Assembly: GCF_016863095.1 (NCBI RefSeq)
Contig: NZ_BOOF01000055.1
Coordinates: forward strand, 1 to 64,000
Reading direction: 5' to 3'
DNA from: Microbispora siamensis
Lineage (GTDB): Bacteria; Actinomycetota; Actinomycetes; Streptosporangiales; Streptosporangiaceae
DNA: 64,000 nucleotides
The notes under the pieces were generated by a model. The model was given only the letters and a program-made list of their open reading frames with translations, was not told the DNA's origin and ran no database searches. Below are positions 59,612 through 64,000 of this stretch, in pieces. Both the position numbers and the translations under genes were made by a program. How positions within the stretch are numbered: the stretch's first letter is position 1; each line of letters opens with the position of its first letter.

Positions 59612-60466
59612 TCACCGGGCCGCGGCGGGAGCCGGGAGTATCTGCCTGAGCAGGCGGCCGTCACGGTGGTGGGGGCGCCGCTCGCGGGGATAGCCGAGCG
59701 ACACCTCCTCGAACCGCACGCCGTCGTGCCAGGTCGTTCTGGGGATGTGCAGGTGTCCGTAGACCACCGCGGTGGCCTGGTAGCGCAGGTGCCAGTCGGA
59801 GGTGTGCTCCGTGCCGCACCACAGGGCGAAGTGCGGGTGGCGCAGCACGGCGGTGGGCTCCCGCAGCAGCGGGAAGTGGTTGACCAGGACCGTGGGGAGG
59901 CCGGGGTCCCGGTCCTCGAGGCGGGACGCGGTCTCCCGCAGCCGGTTCCGGCACCACGCCTGCCGGCTGGGGTAGGGGTGCGGATGCAGCAGGAACTCGT
60001 CCGTGCACGCCACACCGAGCTCAAACGCCCGGGCGAGGGCCTCCTCGCGGGAGGTGCCCGGCGGCCTGAAGCTGTAGTCGTAGAGGATGAACATCGGGAC
60101 GACGGTCGCGGGCCCTCCGGCCCCCGTCCACACGGCGTAGGGATCCTCAGGGGTGAGGACGCCGATGCGGCGGCAGACCTGGACCAGCCGGCGGTAGCGC
60201 TCCTCGCCGCGCAGCCCCTCGGGATCGCGCGGCGGCGTCCACAGCTCGTGGTTGCCGGGCACCCAGACGACGGTGGCGAAGCGCTCCTTGAGCAGGCTCA
60301 GCGCCCACTCCACGTCCGCGATGCGCTCGGCCACGTCGCCGGCGACCAGGAGCCAGTCGTCGTCGGTCTCCGGCCGTAGCGACTCGACCAGCGCCCGGTT
60401 CTCCGCGTAGGCGACGTGGAGGTCGCTGATCGCCAGCAACCTGCCTCTGCCCGTCTCCACGCTCAC
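59612..60466 (-). CDS. Metallophosphoesterase resembling 4'-phosphopantetheinyl hydrolase PptH
   Basis: 284 residues. Calcineurin-like motifs in order: ISDLHVAY, GDVAER, VWVPGNHELW, VNHFPLLR and VYGHLHIPRTTWHDGVRFEEVSLGYPRE. From memory the whole chain, including GGPATVVPMFILYDYSFRPPG and ALWCGTEHTSDWH, is highly similar to mycobacterial PptH (Rv2795c), which removes 4'-phosphopantetheine from carrier proteins and is usually encoded beside a PPTase. Here no PPTase gene is adjacent. Start at GTG 60466: a TACGAT hexamer lies seven bases upstream, suggesting a leaderless message; GTG 60460 is possible. The activity is inferred by family. Confidence 0.82.
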   Translation of the reverse strand: MSVETGRGRLLAISDLHVAYAENRALVESLRPETDDDWLLVAGDVAERIADVEWALSLLKERFATVVWVPGNHELWTPPRDPEGLRGEERYRRLVQVCRRIGVLTPEDPYAVWTGAGGPATVVPMFILYDYSFRPPGTSREEALARAFELGVACTDEFLLHPHPYPSRQAWCRNRLRETASRLEDRDPGLPTVLVNHFPLLREPTAVLRHPHFALWCGTEHTSDWHLRYQATAVVYGHLHIPRTTWHDGVRFEEVSLGYPRERRPHHRDGRLLRQILPAPAAAR

Positions 60467-60688
60467 ATCGGTGATCGTAGGCGGGGCGGCATGCCGCGGG
60501 AATCGACCTGAACCCCAGTAGGGACCCCAGACTTGGGATAAGGGTGACGGCGACCTGGATAGGGGTTGTGACGCCAGGTAGTCCGGGCGAATTCTGGAGT
60601 TGGTCGGCCCAGGGCCGGGCACGCCGGTCGGGCGGCCCTCGCATCCACATCCCACCTTGGGCGCGTTCACGGTTTTGGAGTTGGGGAG

Positions 60689-61279
60689 ATGGCCGAGGCT
60701 CATGACGACGAGTTCTCGCGCTACGTCAAGGAGGCGAGGCCGGCTCTGCGGCGGACCGCCTTCATACTCTCGGCGGACTGGCACGAGGCAGAAGACCTCG
60801 TGCAGCGCACCCTGCTGGCCATCCACCGGCGCTGGGACAGGCTGGAGCAGCGAGACAAGATCACTTCCTACGCCCGGACCATCATGGTCCGCCTCATCAG
60901 CAGCGACCGGCGTACGCACCGGTGGTCGCGCGAGGTGCTGCACCCCCTGCCGCCCGAGCCGGAGCCGCAGTCGGACCCCTACGCCCTCGTCCTGGACCGG
61001 ATCCTCCTCCTGAAGGCGCTGGCCGGCCTCGGGCCCCGGCAGCGGGCCGCCGTCGTCCTGCGCTACTGGGAGGACCGCAGCGTCGAGGAGACCGCCTGGG
61101 TGATGGGCAGCGAGGGCTCCACCGTGCGCAGCCAGACGGTCCGCGCGCTGGCCGCCCTCCGTACGGCCCTGCACGCCGCCCACGACCACGCCGCCCCCGA
61201 CCAGGCCGCCCACGACCACGCCGCCCACGACGGCGAGAAGGCGGGAGCGGCGGCGGACAAGGCCGCCACGGCCAAATGA
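60689..61279 (+). CDS. SigE-family ECF RNA polymerase sigma factor
   Basis: 196 residues. Region 2 (FSRYVKEARPALRRTAFILSADWHEAEDLVQRTLLAIHRRWDRL; ITSYARTIMVRLIS) and region 4 (ALAGLGPRQRAAVVLRYWEDRSVEETAWVMGSEGSTVRSQTVRALAALRTAL) are those of the SigE-like ECF group of actinobacteria. A 40-residue tail rich in Ala, His and Asp (repeats of AHDHAA) is encoded by tandem GC-rich repeats and is probably disordered. The 222 bases upstream have no gene. No anti-sigma factor follows; the convergent paaE gene ends 44 bases away. Confidence 0.88.
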   Translation: MAEAHDDEFSRYVKEARPALRRTAFILSADWHEAEDLVQRTLLAIHRRWDRLEQRDKITSYARTIMVRLISSDRRTHRWSREVLHPLPPEPEPQSDPYALVLDRILLLKALAGLGPRQRAAVVLRYWEDRSVEETAWVMGSEGSTVRSQTVRALAALRTALHAAHDHAAPDQAAHDHAAHDGEKAGAAADKAATAK

Positions 61280-61323
61280 CGGCACCGGGCGTCACGGGGC
61301 CTGATCCCAGGTTCCGCCCCGCC

Positions 61324-62457
61324 TCAGACCATGTCGAAGTCGACCGTCACCTGCTCGGTCTCCGGCACCGCGCGGCAGGTGAGGACGTAGCCGGCGGCCA
61401 CCTCCTCGTCCGTCAGCGCCCAGTGGTCCGACATGACGGCGCGGCCCTCGACCACGCGGGCCCGGCAGGTCGCGCAGACGCCGTTGCGGCAGGAGTAGGG
61501 CAGCTCGGGGCGGGCCGCCAGGGCCGCGTCGAGGATCGTCTGTCCCTCCGCCGCGCGCACCGTGGTGGCACGTCCCTCCAGCACCACGCACAGCTCCCGC
61601 GTGCCCGCCCCGGCGACCGGCGCGCGGGGCGGCGCGGGGGAGCGCGGGGCGCGCTCCGCGGGCTCGTCCGGGTGGAAGAACTCGGCGTGGACCGCCGCGT
61701 CGCCGGCGCCGTGCCGGGACAGCACCCGCCGGGCGTCGCGCACCAGCCCGGCCGGCCCGCACAGGAACCACTCCGACACGCCCCCGGGCGGCAGCACGGA
61801 CGGCAGGACGGCGGCCAGCCTCGCCGCGTCCAGGCGGCCCTGGCCCAGCCCCAGCCGGGGGTTCTCACGTGAGAACGCGTGCACCAGGTGCAGGCGCCGG
61901 GGGTGACGGTCCTTCAGGTCGGCCAGCTCGTCGGCGAACATCACGGAGTCGGCGGTGCGGTTGCCGTACAGCAGGGTGAACGTGCTGTCCGGCTCGGTCG
62001 CGAGCCCGGCGCGCACGAGGGACAGCACCGGGGTGATGCCGGAGCCGCCCGCGATCGCCGCGTAGCGGCGCCGGCGCGCGGAGTCGAAGCGGGTGCCGAA
62101 GGCCCCCACCGGAGGAAGCACGTCGAGCGTGTCGCCGGGGGCCAGCGACCGCGCCGCGTACGTGGAGAAGACCCCGCCCGGCACGACCCGGACGCCGATC
62201 CGCAGCGTCCCCCTCTCGTCCAGCTCGTCCGGCACGGAGCACAGCGAGTACGAGCGCCGCACCGCGGCACCGCCGACGGTCGCCGCCACGGTGACGTGCT
62301 GGCCCGGGACGAAGGCGAACTCCCCGCGCAGCCCGTCCGGGACGCGCAGGGTCACCGCGACCGCGCTGCCGTCCGCGGCCACGGGCTCCACGGCGGCGAC
62401 GGTCAGCGTGTGGAAGCGCAGCCGCGCGCGTGCGGCAGTGGTGGTGGCGGCCGGCAT
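61324..62457 (-). CDS. paaE: Phenylacetyl-CoA epoxidase reductase subunit PaaE
   Basis: 377 residues: an N-terminal FAD domain (VPGQHVTVAATVGGAAVRRSYSLCS; RXYS motif), an NAD domain (AIAGGSGITPVLSLVRAGL; LLYGNRTADSVMFADELADL; WFLCGPAGLV) and a C-terminal plant-type [2Fe-2S] ferredoxin domain with CRNGVCATC and a distal Cys in VLTCRAVPE. It passes electrons from NADPH to the PaaABC monooxygenase that epoxidises phenylacetyl-CoA. An Ala/Pro/Arg linker joins the domains. ATG 62457 overlaps the paaD stop by one base; last gene of the visible operon. Confidence 0.93.
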   Translation of the reverse strand: MPAATTTAARARLRFHTLTVAAVEPVAADGSAVAVTLRVPDGLRGEFAFVPGQHVTVAATVGGAAVRRSYSLCSVPDELDERGTLRIGVRVVPGGVFSTYAARSLAPGDTLDVLPPVGAFGTRFDSARRRRYAAIAGGSGITPVLSLVRAGLATEPDSTFTLLYGNRTADSVMFADELADLKDRHPRRLHLVHAFSRENPRLGLGQGRLDAARLAAVLPSVLPPGGVSEWFLCGPAGLVRDARRVLSRHGAGDAAVHAEFFHPDEPAERAPRSPAPPRAPVAGAGTRELCVVLEGRATTVRAAEGQTILDAALAARPELPYSCRNGVCATCRARVVEGRAVMSDHWALTDEEVAAGYVLTCRAVPETEQVTVDFDMV

Positions 62458-63002
62458 CAGTGGTCCTTCACGTGGTCGAACGGCTGACGGCAGGCGTCGC
62501 AGCGCCACAGCGCCTTGCACGCCGTGGAGCCGGCGCGGGCGATCTCGGCGGTGGCGGCGGAGCCGCACCGCGGGCAGCGCGGGGCCCGGAGGGCCGGCAT
62601 GAGCAGCGGCAGGGTCCGGCCGCCGGGGTCGTCCCGCCGGACCGGAGGGGCGATCCCGGCGGCCGCGAGCTTCGCGCGGGCGGCGTCGCTCAGCCAGTCC
62701 GTGGTCCACGGCGGGGACAGCACGGTGACGATCTCGACCTCCGCGCAGCCCGCGTCGCGGGCGGCCGCGGCGACGTCGGCTCTGATGACGTCCATGGCGG
62801 GGCAGCCGAGGAAGGTGGGGGTTATCGTGACGACGACCCGGCCGTCGTCCTCGGCGCTGACGTCCCGCAGGATGCCGAGCTCCTCGATGGTCAGCACGCG
62901 GATCTCCGGGTCGCGCACCGCGGCGACGGCGGACCGGACCCGCTCGGCCGCCGCCTGGCCCCTCACCACCGTGTCTCCCACCACCGTCCTTGGGGCGGTC
63001 AC
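62457..63002 (-). CDS. paaD: Phenylacetate degradation protein PaaD (iron-sulfur assembly, MIP18-like)
   Basis: 181 residues from GTG 63002, overlapping the paaC stop by GTGA. The N-terminal DUF59/MIP18 domain shows VRDPEIRVLTIEELGILRDV and TPTFLGCPAMDVIRADV with the conserved Cys, and VLSPPWTTDWLSDAARAKL. The C-terminal zinc-ribbon-like CPRCGS...CRQCDAC-type pair (CPRC, CDAC) is typical of PaaD. It is needed to mature the epoxidase system, probably by assembling the iron-sulfur centre of PaaE. The frame is open far upstream but only this start fits the family. Confidence 0.92.
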   Translation of the reverse strand: MTAPRTVVGDTVVRGQAAAERVRSAVAAVRDPEIRVLTIEELGILRDVSAEDDGRVVVTITPTFLGCPAMDVIRADVAAAARDAGCAEVEIVTVLSPPWTTDWLSDAARAKLAAAGIAPPVRRDDPGGRTLPLLMPALRAPRCPRCGSAATAEIARAGSTACKALWRCDACRQPFDHVKDH

Positions 63003-63763
63003 CACCGGGCTCCCGGATGCGCCCGGTACACGTACTGCATCTCCGCGAGCAGGTGGCCGAACGCCTCGGTGTGGACGCCGCTGCGGCCGCCCGTGGGAGC
63101 CCAGCCGTCCTCGGGACGGCGCAGCGTCGCCTCCGCGAGCACCTGCTCGACCTCGCGGCACCACGGGCCGCGCAGGGCGGCCGGGTCCGCGCCGGGGCCG
63201 GCCGCGGCGGGCGGCGGGCCGGGTTCGAACAGCTCGTGCGTGTACGGCCACACGTGGTCCACCGCCGCCTGCATCCGGCGGTGCGACTCGGCGGTGCCGT
63301 CGCCGAGGCGCAGGGTCCAGGAGACGGCGTGGTCGACGTGGTAGGCCGTCTCCTTGGCCGCCTTGGCGGCGATCCCGGCCAGCGTCGGGTCGGCGGCCCG
63401 CGACAGCCCGGTGTAGAGCAGGCGCTGGTAGACGCCGAAGAACAGCATCTTGGCGATCGCCGTGGCGAAGTCGTCGTCGGGCAGCTCGACGAGCTGGACG
63501 TTGCGGAACTCGTGCTCGTCGCGGCCGAAGGCCAGCGCGTCCTCGTCCCGGCCGAGGCCCTCCAGCTCGCCCGCGTACGTCAGCAGGGCACGGGCCTGGC
63601 CGAGCAGGTCGAGCGCGATGTTCGCCAGCGCGACGTCCTCCTCGAACTGCGGGGCCCGCGTGCACCACCCGGCCACGCGCTGGGCGGCGACGAGCGCGTC
63701 GTCGCCGAGTCGTAACACGTAGTCCCGCAGGTCCGGGCCGGTCGTGGTCATGGGCGCCGTCAC
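62999..63763 (-). CDS. paaC: Phenylacetyl-CoA epoxidase structural subunit PaaC
   Basis: 254 residues, ferritin-like fold: LRLGDDALVAAQRVAGWCTRAPQFEEDVALANIALDLLGQARALL, ETAYHVDHAVSWTLRLGDGTAESHRRM and a C-terminal HTEAFGHLLAEMQYVYRAHPGARW. PaaC pairs with the catalytic PaaA but lacks a functional di-iron centre. The GTG at 63763 overlaps the paaB stop (GTGA); ATG 63751 is four codons inside. Part of the paaBCDE run. Confidence 0.93.
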   Translation of the reverse strand: MTAPMTTTGPDLRDYVLRLGDDALVAAQRVAGWCTRAPQFEEDVALANIALDLLGQARALLTYAGELEGLGRDEDALAFGRDEHEFRNVQLVELPDDDFATAIAKMLFFGVYQRLLYTGLSRAADPTLAGIAAKAAKETAYHVDHAVSWTLRLGDGTAESHRRMQAAVDHVWPYTHELFEPGPPPAAAGPGADPAALRGPWCREVEQVLAEATLRRPEDGWAPTGGRSGVHTEAFGHLLAEMQYVYRAHPGARW

Positions 63764-64000
63764 AGGTGCTCGACCCCCTCGGGCAGCTCGAAGAAGGAAG
63801 GATGCCGGTAGACCTTGTCGCCCGCCGGGTCGAAGAACGCGTCCTTCTCGTCGGGGCTCGACGCGGTGATCCCGGCCGCGGGCAGCACCCAGATGGAGAC
63901 GCCCTCGCCGCGACGGGTGTAGAGGTCGCGGGCGTTGCGCAACGCCATGGCGGCGTCGGGGGCGTGCAGGCCACCCGCGTGGGAGTGGGCCAGGCCCCGG
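63760..64000 (-). CDS. paaB: Phenylacetyl-CoA epoxidase subunit PaaB (5' end outside window)
   Basis: Only the C-terminal ~80 residues are inside the window; the frame runs off the edge. The visible sequence matches PaaB: LHAPDAAMALRNARDLYTRRGEGVSIWVLPAAGITASSPDEKDAFFDPAGDKVYRHPSFFELPEGVEHL region (read in short pieces: ALRNARDLYTRRGEGVSIWV and YRHPSFFELPEGVEHL). PaaB bridges the PaaAC heterodimers in the epoxidase complex. The gene order paaB-C-D-E is the normal one, so paaA should lie just beyond the window. Confidence 0.9.
   Translation of the reverse strand, partial: RGLAHSHAGGLHAPDAAMALRNARDLYTRRGEGVSIWVLPAAGITASSPDEKDAFFDPAGDKVYRHPSFFELPEGVEHL

Overview
The window is high-GC actinobacterial DNA. 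GTG starts are common, stop/start overlaps (ATGA, GTGA) are frequent, and the families present (SARP/AfsR and LAL regulators, SigE-type sigma factors, RNase J beside dapA, an intact paaBCDE run) point to a filamentous actinomycete. Streptosporangiales relatives seem plausible, but genus cannot be fixed from the sequence alone. No tRNA, rRNA, CRISPR array, insertion sequence or integrase was seen.

Layout. 0-4.3 kb: small enzymes and regulators (VOC protein, SnoaL-like protein, GlxA-type AraC regulator, DJ-1/PfpI protein, Gfo/Idh/MocA oxidoreductase, DUF2306 membrane protein). 4.5-7.9 kb: an unknown protein, two tandem GntR-like proteins each built of two winged-helix units, a RadC-type JAMM protein, a GntR/UTRA regulator and a 70-residue unknown. 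8.1-11.4 kb: a housekeeping block with dapA, RNase J and a DUF402 protein. 11.4-16.3 kb: an MFS drug exporter downstream of a large BTAD/NB-ARC/TPR regulator.

16.3-33 kb is a pectin/uronate catabolic region. A secreted PL1 pectate lyase would cut the polymer. An ABC importer (binding protein and two permeases, no ATPase gene) would bring sugars in. Uronate dehydrogenase, two enolase-superfamily enzymes (one glucarate-dehydratase-like), two 5-keto-4-deoxyglucarate dehydratases and a ketoglutarate-semialdehyde dehydrogenase together give an oxidative route from galacturonate/glucuronate to 2-oxoglutarate. An IclR regulator sits at the end of the transporter operon, and TGTGAAC motifs recur in two of the promoter regions. 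A TetR/FAD-monooxygenase/SnoaL segment is inserted at 22.3-25.2 kb. A stand-alone molybdopterin oxidoreductase follows at 33-35 kb.

About 35.3-60.5 kb is an enediyne-type biosynthetic gene cluster: a SARP regulator (minus strand), a 62-residue putative exported peptide, a transthyretin-fold protein, a LeuA-type synthase, a LAL regulator, an orphan acyl-CoA carboxylase epsilon subunit, two tandem DUF1702 proteins, UnbV, UnbU, the iterative PKS PksE, the hot-dog thioesterase, an SgcE6-like flavin reductase and a cytochrome P450, closed by a strong intrinsic terminator, then an AraC regulator and a metallophosphoesterase resembling the mycobacterial phosphopantetheinyl hydrolase PptH. No glycosyltransferase, NRPS, second PKS, exporter or chromoprotein apoprotein gene is present between these limits, so this is an unusually small enediyne-type locus. 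The PksE C-terminal phosphopantetheinyl-transferase domain appears to lack two of the acidic metal ligands. The window ends with a SigE-type sigma factor and the paaE-D-C-B genes of the phenylacetyl-CoA epoxidase (paaB cut by the window edge).
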